Assembly: GCF_030811555.1 (NCBI RefSeq)
Contig: NZ_JAUSQZ010000001.1
Coordinates: 248,001-312,000 of the forward strand
Reading direction: 5' to 3'
Source of the DNA: Kineosporia succinea
Lineage (GTDB): Bacteria; Actinomycetota; Actinomycetes; Actinomycetales; Kineosporiaceae
Length of the DNA stretch: 64,000 nt
In this document: one piece after another, positions 43,838-54,531 of the stretch
Numbering within the stretch: position 1 is the first letter of the stretch
Layout of the letters: each line of letters starts with the position of its first letter
Program-made: the position numbers and the translations under genes
The notes under the pieces: model-generated
Database searches by the model: none
The model's input: the letters and a program-made list of their open reading frames with translations, nothing else
What the model was told of the DNA's origin: nothing

Positions 43838-44625
43838 GTGGTGGCCTCCTTCGCCACGTCCGCGGGCAGCCCGACGTCACCGCTGCGCCCGGTCGTGATC
43901 AGCTCCACGATCTGGGTGGAGGTGGTCGACGCGGCCGGGATCTGCGCGGCCGTGCGGCCCAGGTAGAGGGCGCACACGCTGTCGGAGACCCGCAGCACGT
44001 CGTTCATGTTGTGGCTGATCAGGATCACGGCCAGGCCGTTGTCGGCGAGCCGGCGCACGAGCTGCAGCACCTGCTCGGTCTGGGCCACGCCCAGGGCCGC
44101 GGTCGGCTCGTCGAGGATCACCAGCTTGCTGTTCCAGAGCACGGCCTTGGCGATCGCGACGGTCTGCCGCTGGCCGCCGGACAGGCTCGAGACCTTCATC
44201 CGCACCGACTTCAGGGTGCGCACCGACAGGCCGGCCAGGGTCTCCTCGGCGCGGCGTTCCATGGTGACCTCGTCGAGGGTGATCCCGCGCTTGATCTCGC
44301 GGCCCAGGAACATGTTCTGCACCACGTCGAGGTTGTCGCACAGCGCCAGGTCCTGGTAGACGACCTCGATGCCGAGCGCCGCCGACTGCTTCGGCGAGGA
44401 CACGTGCACGCTCTGCCCGTCGAACCGGTACTCGCCGCTGTCGAAGCTGTAGATCCCGGCGATCCCCTTGACGAAGGTGGACTTACCGGCGCCGTTGTCC
44501 CCCACCAGCGCCGTCACCCGGCCCGGCCAGGCGTCCAGGCCCACGTCCTTGAGCACGTGCACGGCGCCGAAACTCTTGTTGATCGCACGAAGGCTGAGCA
44601 CCGGCTCGCCGAAACTCTCTGTCAT
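43834..44625 (-). CDS. Sugar ABC transporter ATPase, single nucleotide-binding domain
   Basis: A 263-residue ATPase. Walker A is GDNGAGKST (about residues 37-45), the signature LSGGQRQTVAIAKA, Walker B VILDEPTAALG, and the switch His ISHNMNDV. Most CUT2 transporters have a double-length ATPase of about 500 residues; this one has a single domain, like FrcA. I prefer the ATG at 44625 because AGGAG is 6 bases before it; a GTG one codon upstream is possible. Confidence 0.92.
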   Translation of the reverse strand: MTESFGEPVLSLRAINKSFGAVHVLKDVGLDAWPGRVTALVGDNGAGKSTFVKGIAGIYSFDSGEYRFDGQSVHVSSPKQSAALGIEVVYQDLALCDNLDVVQNMFLGREIKRGITLDEVTMERRAEETLAGLSVRTLKSVRMKVSSLSGGQRQTVAIAKAVLWNSKLVILDEPTAALGVAQTEQVLQLVRRLADNGLAVILISHNMNDVLRVSDSVCALYLGRTAAQIPAASTTSTQIVELITTGRSGDVGLPADVAKEATT

Positions 44626-44651
44626 CACTCACTCCTAGGACCCCGTTGGAC

Positions 44652-44684
44652 CGGGCCGGGCCGCCTCCCGGGCGGCCCGGCCCG
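44652..44684. terminator. Hairpin between binding-protein and ATPase genes
   Basis: A 14-bp perfect G+C stem (CGGGCCGGGCCGCC and complement, loop TCCCG) lies inside the operon. It may stabilise the upstream mRNA for the abundant binding protein or partly terminate transcription. Confidence 0.65.
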
Positions 44685-44701
44685 TCACACCTTCCGAAAG
44701 C

Positions 44702-45823
44702 TCAGGAGACGCCGTACTTCTCGCAGGCCTTCTTGAGCTCGGCGTCCTTGCAGATGTCGTCGGCCGAGGCGGCACCGTCGGCGACCACGTCCTTCACCGT
44801 CTCGGCGGTGATGTTCTGCGGCTCGAGCAGGACCGAGGGCACGTCCTTGTTCAGGGTGGTGTCCTTGGTGGTGCCGCTGGCCTGGGAGTCGGCCCCCGAC
44901 TTGTCCTGCTTGATCAGCGAGATCGCGAGCTTGGCGGCCGCCTCGGCCTCCTTGCTCACGGCCTTGTAGATGGTGTTGCACTGGGTGCCGAGCAGCACCC
45001 GCTGCAGGCCCTCGGTGGTGGCGTCCTGGCCACTCACGGGCACCTTGCCGGCCGTGCCGTCGGCCTTCAGACGGGCCACGACCGCACCGGCCAGGCCGTC
45101 GTTGGCGGCGGCCACGCCGACGTACTTGCCGCCCAGCTTGGTGTCGATCTGCTGGAAGTTCTTGCCACCGGTGTTCGGGTCCCACTTCTGCACGGCCTGC
45201 GAGGCCGCGACCGTGTAACCGGCGTCCTTGAGGGCCTTGTCGTAGCCCTCCTTGAACAGGGTGGCGTTGTTGTCGTCGGGCGAGCCGTTGAGCTCGACCA
45301 CCGGGCCGTCGTCGTCGCCGTTGGCCTTCATGCACTCGATCAGGCCGTTGCCGATCGCGGTGCCGACGGCCACGTTGTCGAACGAGACGTAGTACGAGGC
45401 CCCGCCGCCCAGGGTGAGGCGGTCGTAGTCGATGACCGGGATACCGGCGTTGGTGGCCTTCTTGATCACGGCCGTGCCGGAACCGTTGTCGAGGTTGTCG
45501 ATCAGCAGCACGTCGACGCCGGCGCTGATCATGCTGTCGGCGATGGCCTGGAACTTGGAGACGTCACCCCCGGCGTTCTGGATGTCCGCCTCGATCCCGG
45601 CCGCGTCGAACGCCTTCTTCAGCAGGGGGCGGTCGAGGGTCTCGTAACGGGCGGACGAGGCGGTGTCGGGCAGGATGACCCCGACCTTGCCGCCCTCCGC
45701 GCTGCCCGAGCCGGCGGACGCGCCACCCGAGGAACCGGCCGAGCTGGAGTCGCTGCCACAGGCCGTGAGGGCCAGGATCCCGGCGGTTCCCACCGCCATG
45801 ACCGCAAAGAGGTGCTTACGCAT
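44702..45823 (-). CDS. Sugar ABC transporter substrate-binding lipoprotein (XylF-like)
   Basis: A 373-residue periplasmic-binding-fold lipoprotein. Residues 1-20 are a signal peptide ending in the lipobox LTAC, followed by a Ser/Gly linker. The mature protein matches XylF/ChvE-type pentose or hexose binders: KVGVILPDTASSARYETLDR, GIPVIDYDRLTLGGGASYYV then SFDNVAVG, and AANDGLAGAVV. I chose the ATG at 45823, which has GAGGAGGACC upstream. The sugar is unknown; xylose is a guess from similarity. Confidence 0.92.
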   Translation of the reverse strand: MRKHLFAVMAVGTAGILALTACGSDSSSAGSSGGASAGSGSAEGGKVGVILPDTASSARYETLDRPLLKKAFDAAGIEADIQNAGGDVSKFQAIADSMISAGVDVLLIDNLDNGSGTAVIKKATNAGIPVIDYDRLTLGGGASYYVSFDNVAVGTAIGNGLIECMKANGDDDGPVVELNGSPDDNNATLFKEGYDKALKDAGYTVAASQAVQKWDPNTGGKNFQQIDTKLGGKYVGVAAANDGLAGAVVARLKADGTAGKVPVSGQDATTEGLQRVLLGTQCNTIYKAVSKEAEAAAKLAISLIKQDKSGADSQASGTTKDTTLNKDVPSVLLEPQNITAETVKDVVADGAASADDICKDAELKKACEKYGVS

Positions 45824-46122
45824 AGCGTTTGGTCCTCCTCGTGCCGGCCACTGCGCCGGCACTGTTGGGGACCCCGCGGGTGCGGGGACCGACGAGGGCT
45901 CCCCCGGCGCCGGTCACCGCGCCGGCGCCGCGCCGTGTCCGAAACGCCGCCGGACGGGCACTCACGCGTCGCGGCTCGTCAGTGTCTGCGGAGAGCCTGC
46001 TTGCCCTTGCCCATCGGCAGCCACTCCCCGGCACTTGCGAATCCACGTGCGCTAGAACGTGATTCGAGTCTTCCTACTCGGCGGTTCCCTCTGTGAACGC
46101 GACCGTTCCGCCGCAAAACGCG
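45824..46122. other. Leader/promoter region of the XylFGH-like operon
   Basis: No gene seen. It contains a G+C hairpin at 45905-45930 (CGGCGCCGG/CCGGCGCCG) and a weaker CCCCGCGGGTGCGGGG stem at about 45882-45897, both in the probable 5' leader of the binding-protein mRNA. No confident operator or promoter hexamers. Confidence 0.5.
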
Positions 46123-46150
46123 ACGGCCCGCCGGAAACCCGGCGGGCCGT
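46123..46150. terminator. Aconitase terminator hairpin
   Basis: ACGGCCCGCCGG and its complement around AAAC, 17 bases past the aconitase stop (minus strand). Confidence 0.8.
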
Positions 46151-46166
46151 GCACGATCCGGCTCTT

Positions 46167-48962
<2,796 letters not shown>

Positions 48963-49016
48963 CGAGAGCTCCTTAGATCGTCGTAGATCGTCGTGTCACC
49001 AGGCACCATACTAAAG

Positions 49017-49049
49017 TATCTCGACGTCAAGATAGTTAGCCGAACCTAA
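49017..49049 (-). promoter_or_regulatory. acnA promoter region: 18-bp palindrome and IdeR/DtxR-like iron box
   Basis: TATCTCGACGTCAAGATA (49017-49034) is a palindrome with two mismatched positions. Overlapping it, the minus-strand 49049-49031 reads TTAGGTTCGGCTAACTATC, matching the IdeR/DtxR box TTAGGTTAGGCTAACCTAA at 14 of the first 15 positions. Both lie 55-87 bases upstream of the acnA start. Iron-dependent control of an Fe-S aconitase is plausible. Confidence 0.6.
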
Positions 49050-49200
49050 CTTCGAGACTGCCCTGTCAAGGGCGCGGGTGCAGGTTGACGCGCGTGAGCA
49101 CTTTTCTATCAAGGGTGGACGCACGACACCCTCCGGTGTCCGGGTCGCCTTCGTCCCGGGGTCGCCCCTCCCCCGGACGCGTCCCACCTCTCCCCCAGAC

Positions 49201-49245
49201 GCAGAGGTGCCCCCCATACCGATTCGGTATAGGGGGCACCTGTGC
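49201..49245. repeat. 45-bp hairpin, copy 2 of the dispersed hairpin family
   Basis: Same build as 11201-11245: GCAGAG, variable stem, CCCCC, ATACCGATTCGGTATA centre and complement. Relative to copy 1, three neighbouring stem pairs changed on both sides (A-T to G-C, C-G to T-A, A-T to G-C), while two pairs are mismatched (49215/49231 and 49204/49242). It lies between the acnA promoter and array 4. Confidence 0.88.
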
Positions 49246-49310
49246 TCAGGCCAGCCGGCCGCGTCCGATCAGATCCGGCCGAAACGACCGGTTCCGGCCG
49301 GGCGACGACG

Positions 49311-49426
49311 CATCACATCCAGTCGGCCGGGCGGGGACGCGTCAGGTCCGGCCGATCAGGCGGTGGCGCATCAGGTCCAGCCGGACGGGCGGGAACGCAT
49401 CAGGTCCAGCCGGACGGGCGCGAACA
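49311..49426. repeat. Tandem array 4: four exact-length 29-bp units
   Basis: Units start at 49311, 49340, 49369 and 49398; the last two differ at two to three bases. Consensus begins CATCAGGTCCAGCCGGACGG. A weaker unit precedes at 49282, and a partial one continues into the end of the RNA methyltransferase gene (stop at 49429). No gene lies between this array and acnA. Confidence 0.88.
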
Positions 49427-49428
49427 CC

Positions 49429-50913
49429 TCAGTTCCGGCGGCGGGCCGGGCGCGCCGGGCGGCTCTGCGACGGACGGGCCTGGTTCGGCCGGTTCTGGCG
49501 AGGCGCGCGCTCGGTGACCACCGGCACCTCCCGGGGCTCCGGGCGTCCGTCCCTGGGCTCGAGAACCGCCACGCACTCGACGTGGTGGGTCATCGGGAAC
49601 AGGTCGAACGCCCGCAGACCGCTCAGCGCATAACCGGCGGCGTCGGCCGTGGCCAGGTCGCGGGCGAGCGCGGCCGGGTCACAGGCGACGTACACGATCA
49701 CCCGCGGGGCCAGCGCCACCATCTGCGCGATGACGTCCTTGCCGGCGCCCGAGCGCGGCGGGTCGAGCACGATCACGTCGGCTCCCCCCTCGGCCAGGGG
49801 CTGCCCCTCGGTCGCCAGACGCGGCAGCACCCGCGAGACCGACCCGGCCTCCACCCGCACCTGGTCGAGGTCGTGCAGCCCGCGCCGGGCGTCGGACGCG
49901 GCGCGGCTGTCACCCTCCACGAGCACCACCGTGCCGGTGACGCCGACCTGCTCGGCCAGACCGGCCGCGAACAGGCCCACGCCGCCGTACAGGTCGAGCG
50001 CGCGCTCGCCCGGCCGGGCCTGGGCGGCCTCCATCACGGCGTCGTGCAGCGTCTGCGCGGCGGCCGGGTGCACCTGCCAGAAGCCGGTGCCGGTGACCCG
50101 GAACGGGCGCGGCGAACCGGCGACCACGACCTCCTCCGAGACCCAGGTGCGTCCCTTGACCTGGTGCACCCCGGACTCGTCGCGCGTGGCCAGGTTCGTG
50201 CCCTGCGGCAGCTTGGGCAGGCGCAGCTTGTCACCGGTGCGCCCGGCGACCGGCTCGGCCACCACCAGCGGGCCACCGGTGGACGGGGAGATCACCTCGA
50301 CCGCGAGCGCTCCCGGCCAGCGGGCCTGGGTGACGCCCAGCTCGGCCGCGTCGGGCGTCGCGATCAGGCACTCCTTGACCGCGACCACGTCGTGCGAGCG
50401 GTGCTTGCGCAGCCCGGGACGTCCTTCGGTGTCGACCGTGAACCGCACCCGCGTGCGCCAGCCCAGCCCGTCACCGTCGGGGCCCTCCACGACCACCTCG
50501 GGCACCGGGTCGAGCTTGGCGATGCGGCGCAGCTGCTCGGTGACCACGTCGGCCTTGAGCCGGCGCTGGGCGGACAGGTCGGCGTGCTGCCAGTCGCAGC
50601 CGCCGCACAGGCCCGGACCGGCCACCGGGCAGGGCGCGGGCACCCGGTCGGGCGAGGGCTCGATCGCCTCGACCGCGTCGGCCCGCCAGAACTTGGCGTC
50701 GGGCGCGGACTCGGTGAGCCGCGCCAGCACGACCTCGCCGGGCAGCGTGTGCCGGACGAAGACCACCCGTCCGTCGTAACGCGCCACGCAGTGCCCGCCG
50801 TGCGCGACCGGGCCGATCTCGAGCTGCACGAGCTCGTCGGTGACCAGGCCCGGGCCGGCCTCGTCCCGCGCGGCCGCCGGGGTGTGGGAGTGGTGCTGGT
50901 CGCCGTCAGGCAT
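49429..50913 (-). CDS. m5U-type RNA methyltransferase with TRAM domain (TrmA/RlmD family)
   Basis: A 494-residue SAM-dependent uridine-5 methyltransferase. A TRAM RNA-binding domain (residues about 22-85, VQLEIGPVAHGGHCVAR) leads to a cysteine cluster (CPVAGPGLCGGCDWQH) that with a later Cys (KECLIA) resembles the Fe-S site of RlmD. The SAM fold has LDLYGGVGLFA and VLDPPRSGAG; the catalytic Cys is in YVACDPAALARDL. The C-terminal about 25 residues are Arg/Pro/Gln-rich. ATG at 50913 with GAAGGA; overlaps the permease stop by 8 bases. Counterpart of Rv2689c. Confidence 0.9.
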   Translation of the reverse strand: MPDGDQHHSHTPAAARDEAGPGLVTDELVQLEIGPVAHGGHCVARYDGRVVFVRHTLPGEVVLARLTESAPDAKFWRADAVEAIEPSPDRVPAPCPVAGPGLCGGCDWQHADLSAQRRLKADVVTEQLRRIAKLDPVPEVVVEGPDGDGLGWRTRVRFTVDTEGRPGLRKHRSHDVVAVKECLIATPDAAELGVTQARWPGALAVEVISPSTGGPLVVAEPVAGRTGDKLRLPKLPQGTNLATRDESGVHQVKGRTWVSEEVVVAGSPRPFRVTGTGFWQVHPAAAQTLHDAVMEAAQARPGERALDLYGGVGLFAAGLAEQVGVTGTVVLVEGDSRAASDARRGLHDLDQVRVEAGSVSRVLPRLATEGQPLAEGGADVIVLDPPRSGAGKDVIAQMVALAPRVIVYVACDPAALARDLATADAAGYALSGLRAFDLFPMTHHVECVAVLEPRDGRPEPREVPVVTERAPRQNRPNQARPSQSRPARPARRRN

Positions 50914-52951
50914 TCTGTTCCTTCTTCGAATCATCGGTCTCGTGAGGCAGGGTGCCGCGCCGCGCGTCCCCCGGTGCGGGCTTGCTCTCCTCGCCCAGAC
51001 GGTGGCTGGACGAGCGCAGCTGCCAGGGCACGCTGGCCACGATCACGCCGGGCACGAAGTGCAGCCCGCTCTTCAGGCGCAGCGCACTCTGGTTGTGCAG
51101 CAGCTGTTCCCACCAGCGTCCGACCACGTACTCGGGCACGTACACGACCACCAGGTCGCGGGGGCTCTCCCGGCGCACGCTCTTCACGTAGTTCAGCACG
51201 GGCCGGGTGATCTCTCGGTAGGGCGAGTCCAGCGCCCGCAGCGGCACCGGGATGTCCCGGCGGTCCCACTCGTCCTGCAGGCGCCGGGTCTCGTCGGCGT
51301 CCACGGTGACCGTGACCGCCTCCAGCACCGACGGGCGGGACGCGCGGGCGTAGGCGAGCGCGCGCAGGGTGGGCTTGTGGAGCTTGGAGACCAGCACGAT
51401 CGCGTGCACCCGGGAGGGCAGCGCGCGTCCCCTGGTGTCGTCCTCCTCGGCCAGCTCGGCGCGCACCTTGCGGTAGTGCCGGCGGATCGCGAGCATCAGC
51501 AGGAAGAGCAGCGCCATGAAGATCAGGGCGAGGTACGCGCCGCGGGTGAACTTGGTGATCAGCACCACCACCAGCACGCTGCCCGTGATGGTCAGGCCGA
51601 TCGAGTTGATGATCCGCGACTGCTGCATCTTGCGCCGGGCGGCGGGCACGGTCTCCAGCTTCAGCAGCCGCGTCCAGTGCCGCACCATGCCGGTCTGGCT
51701 CACCGTGAACGAGATGAAGACGCCCACGATGTAGAGCTGGATCAGCCGGGTCACCTGTGCGTCGAACGCGATGATCAGCAGGCTCGCCCCGACCGCGAGC
51801 GCGATGATGCCGTTGCTGTAGGCCAGCCGGTCGCCCCGGGTGTGCAGCTGACGGGGCAGCAGGTCGTCCTTGGCCAGGATCGAGCCGAGCACCGGGAAAC
51901 CGTTGAAAGCGGTGTTGGCGGCCAGGATCAGGATCAGCCCGGTCGCGAACGTGACCAGGTAGAAGGCCGGCTGGAAGCTGCCGAAGAGGGCGTCGGCGAT
52001 CTGGCCGATCACCGGGTCCTGCACGTAGTCGTCGCCGACCGAGACCCCGTTGAGGAACAGCTGCTCGGAGGGGAACTCGGCGAACCGCACGTGCATGAGC
52101 CGGCTCAGGATGATGATCGACATCAGCATGGTGACCGCGATCGTGCCGAGCATCGCCAGCGTCATCGCCGCGTTCCTGCTCTTGGGCACCTTGAACGCGG
52201 GCACCCCGTTGCTGATCGCCTCGACCCCGGTCAGCGCGGCGCAGCCGCTCGAGAAGGCGCGCAGCAGCAGGAATCCCCCGGCCAGGCCGACCAGCCCCTG
52301 GTTGAACTGGTCCTCCGGCACCAGCGTCAGGCCGGCGGAGTCGGCCTGCGGCAGGTCACCGGTGAAGAACCGCACGAAGCCCCAGGCGCTCATGCCCAGG
52401 ATCGAGAACATGAAGACGTAGGTGGGCACCGCGAACGCGCTGCCGGACTCGCGCACACCGCGCAGGTTGATGGTGGTCAGCACGACGACCAGGCCGACGG
52501 CCAGGAACGCCTCGTGCCCGCGCAGGAACGGCATGGCCGAGGCCGCGTACTGGGCCCCGGAGGAGATGGACACGGCGACGGTGAGCACGTAGTCGACCAG
52601 CAGCGCGCTCGCCACCGTGATGCCGGCGGTCGGGCCGAGGTTGACCGTGGCCACCTCGTAGTCGCCGCCGCCGGAGGGGTAGGCGTGCACGTTCTGCCGG
52701 TAGGAGGCGACCACGATGAGCATGACCGCCACGACCGCGACACCGACCCAGGGCGAGAGGGCGTACGAGGTCAGTCCGGCGGCCGCGAGCGTGAGCAGGA
52801 TTTCGTCGGGCGCATAGGCCACCGACGAGAGAGCGTCGGAGGCGAAGACCGGCAGCGCGATGCGTTTGGGCAGCAAGGTCTCGCCCAGGCGCTCACTACG
52901 CACCGGCCGCCCCACGAGCAGCCTCTTCAGAGCGCCAGGAAAGTTGGGCAC
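50906..52951 (-). CDS. APC-superfamily permease, KimA-like potassium transporter
   Basis: A 681-residue protein with about 12 membrane segments and a cytoplasmic C-terminal domain of about 200 residues. The N-terminal LLVGRPVRSERLGETLLPKR and PVFASDALSSVAYAPDEILL strongly resemble the KimA (YdaO) family of high-affinity potassium transporters. The family position next to two TrkA genes, as in Rv2690c-Rv2692, supports potassium transport, although many relatives are labelled amino-acid permeases. GTG start at 52951. No c-di-AMP riboswitch is evident in the 177-base divergent gap. Confidence 0.85.
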   Translation of the reverse strand: MPNFPGALKRLLVGRPVRSERLGETLLPKRIALPVFASDALSSVAYAPDEILLTLAAAGLTSYALSPWVGVAVVAVMLIVVASYRQNVHAYPSGGGDYEVATVNLGPTAGITVASALLVDYVLTVAVSISSGAQYAASAMPFLRGHEAFLAVGLVVVLTTINLRGVRESGSAFAVPTYVFMFSILGMSAWGFVRFFTGDLPQADSAGLTLVPEDQFNQGLVGLAGGFLLLRAFSSGCAALTGVEAISNGVPAFKVPKSRNAAMTLAMLGTIAVTMLMSIIILSRLMHVRFAEFPSEQLFLNGVSVGDDYVQDPVIGQIADALFGSFQPAFYLVTFATGLILILAANTAFNGFPVLGSILAKDDLLPRQLHTRGDRLAYSNGIIALAVGASLLIIAFDAQVTRLIQLYIVGVFISFTVSQTGMVRHWTRLLKLETVPAARRKMQQSRIINSIGLTITGSVLVVVLITKFTRGAYLALIFMALLFLLMLAIRRHYRKVRAELAEEDDTRGRALPSRVHAIVLVSKLHKPTLRALAYARASRPSVLEAVTVTVDADETRRLQDEWDRRDIPVPLRALDSPYREITRPVLNYVKSVRRESPRDLVVVYVPEYVVGRWWEQLLHNQSALRLKSGLHFVPGVIVASVPWQLRSSSHRLGEESKPAPGDARRGTLPHETDDSKKEQNA

Positions 52952-53128
52952 GACGGGTCATCGTAGGCCTGTTCGCCCAGCGGTACGACAGGCGGTGGGA
53001 CTGGTTCCGGCCGGTGGCACACACTTGACCGGCCCTTGAGCGAGAGGGCCCACCGGACCGGTGTACCTTCGGCCACGGGCGGTGCCGAGAGGGCGGACCG
53101 CGCGTCGCTGTCGAGAGGCCGGGCTTAC

Positions 53129-53797
53129 GTGCACTTCGTGATCATGGGATGCGGCCGGACCGGCTCCACGCTGGCCCAGATGGTCGAGGACCGGGGCCAC
53201 ACCGTCGCCGTGGTGGACCAGAACGCGAACGCCTTCCGCCGCCTCGGGCCGCATTTCGAGGGCCGCCGGGTGGTGGGCCCGGGCTTCGACCGGGACACGC
53301 TCACCGAGGCCGGCATCGAAGACGCGTACGCGTTCGCGGCGGTCAGCAACGGCGACAACTCCAACATCCTGGCCGCCCGGGTGGCCCGCGAGACGTTCGG
53401 CGTGAGCAACGTGGTCGCGCGCATCTACGACCCGGGCCGCGCCGAGGTCTACCAGCGCCTGGGCATCCCCACCGTCGCCACCGTGCGCTGGACGGCCGAC
53501 CAGATGGCCCGCCGGCTCCTGCCGGCCGGGGCGATCTCCGAGTTCCGCGACCCCTCCGGCGCCGTGATCCTGGCCGAGGTGCAGGTGCACACCGGCTGGG
53601 TGGGCCGGCGCATGCCCTCGCTGGAGGCCGCGTCGCAGGCCCGGGTGGCGTTCCTGACCCGGCTCGGCGAGGGCGTCGTGCCCGGCGCCGACACCGTCTA
53701 CCAGGAGGGCGACCTGGTGCACTTCGTGCTCCGGCACGACCAGCTGACCGAGGTCGAACAACGCATGGCCGTCGCGCCGACGAAGGATGAGCTCTGA
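53129..53797 (+). CDS. TrkA/RCK-family potassium regulatory subunit (first copy)
   Basis: A 222-residue cytoplasmic regulator. The N-terminal Rossmann-like RCK domain starts at FVIMGCGRTGSTLAQ with VVDQNANAFRRL; the C-terminal TrkA_C part covers about residues 140-220. RCK subunits bind NAD(H) or nucleotides and gate potassium transporters. GTG at 53129. It is divergent from the KimA-like permease and overlaps the next trkA by one base (TGATG). Counterpart of Rv2691 (ceoB). Confidence 0.9.
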   Translation: MHFVIMGCGRTGSTLAQMVEDRGHTVAVVDQNANAFRRLGPHFEGRRVVGPGFDRDTLTEAGIEDAYAFAAVSNGDNSNILAARVARETFGVSNVVARIYDPGRAEVYQRLGIPTVATVRWTADQMARRLLPAGAISEFRDPSGAVILAEVQVHTGWVGRRMPSLEAASQARVAFLTRLGEGVVPGADTVYQEGDLVHFVLRHDQLTEVEQRMAVAPTKDEL

Positions 53798-54459
53798 TGC
53801 GGATCGTCATCGTCGGGGCCGGCAGCGTGGGCCGCTCGATCGCGCGGGAGCTCCTCACCAACGGGCACCGCGTCCTGCTCATCGACAAGGACCCCAACGC
53901 CATCCGCGTCACCAGCGTGCCGGAGGCCGAGTGGCTGCTGGCCGACGCCTGCGAGATCAGCTCGCTGGCCGACGCCGGGCTGGCCGAGTGCGACGTGGTG
54001 GTGGCCGCGAGCGGTGACGACAAGGCGAACCTGGTGGTGTCGCTGCTGTCGAAGACCGAGTACGGCGTGCCCCGCACCGTGGCCCGCGTGAACACCCCGG
54101 CCAACGAGTGGATGTTCGACGAGGCCTGGGGCGTCGACGTCGCGGTCTCCACGCCGCGCATCATGACGGCGCTGGTCGAGGAGGCCGTCTCGATCGGCGA
54201 GCTGGTGCGGATCTTCACGTTCCAGCAGGGGCAGGCCGCGATGGTCGAGCTCACTCTGCCCGACGACTCACCCCTGGCCGGCACCACGGTCGGCGAGATC
54301 GCCTGGCCCGACGACACCGTGCTGGTCGGCATCATCCGTGGCGAGCGCCCGATCCCGCCCAGCCGCGACGACGCGCTCGAGGCCGGCGACGAGCTGATGT
54401 TCATCACCGTGCCCGAGAGCGAAGACGCGCTGCAGCAGCTGCTGAACCCGAGGGCGTGA
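53797..54459 (+). CDS. TrkA/RCK-family potassium regulatory subunit (second copy)
   Basis: A 220-residue paralogue. The dinucleotide motif RIVIVGAGSVGRSIAREL is intact at the N-terminus, followed by LIDKDPNAIR and the helix EAWGVDVAVSTPRIM; the TrkA_C domain is at residues about 135-218. The intact GxGxxG here, against GCGRTG in the first copy, suggests that the two subunits form a heteromeric ring. Ends at a strong hairpin. Confidence 0.92.
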   Translation: MRIVIVGAGSVGRSIARELLTNGHRVLLIDKDPNAIRVTSVPEAEWLLADACEISSLADAGLAECDVVVAASGDDKANLVVSLLSKTEYGVPRTVARVNTPANEWMFDEAWGVDVAVSTPRIMTALVEEAVSIGELVRIFTFQQGQAAMVELTLPDDSPLAGTTVGEIAWPDDTVLVGIIRGERPIPPSRDDALEAGDELMFITVPESEDALQQLLNPRA

Positions 54460-54470
54460 GATCTCTTTGA

Positions 54471-54518
54471 TGAGCTAAGGAGCAGGTGTCTGGAGAAGGA
54501 CACCTGCTCCTTAGCTCA
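54471..54518. terminator. Perfect 20-bp hairpin after the trkA pair
   Basis: TGAGCTAAGGAGCAGGTGTC pairs perfectly with its complement around TGGAGAAG. It separates the trkA operon from the convergent secreted-protein gene and is a likely bidirectional terminator. Confidence 0.88.
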
Positions 54519-54531
54519 GTTCCCCCGAGGA

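Noticed and set aside
52952-53128. c-di-AMP (ydaO-type) riboswitch before the KimA-like gene
   Set aside because: Expected because KimA in Bacillus has one, but the 177-base gap shows no recognisable conserved core by eye.
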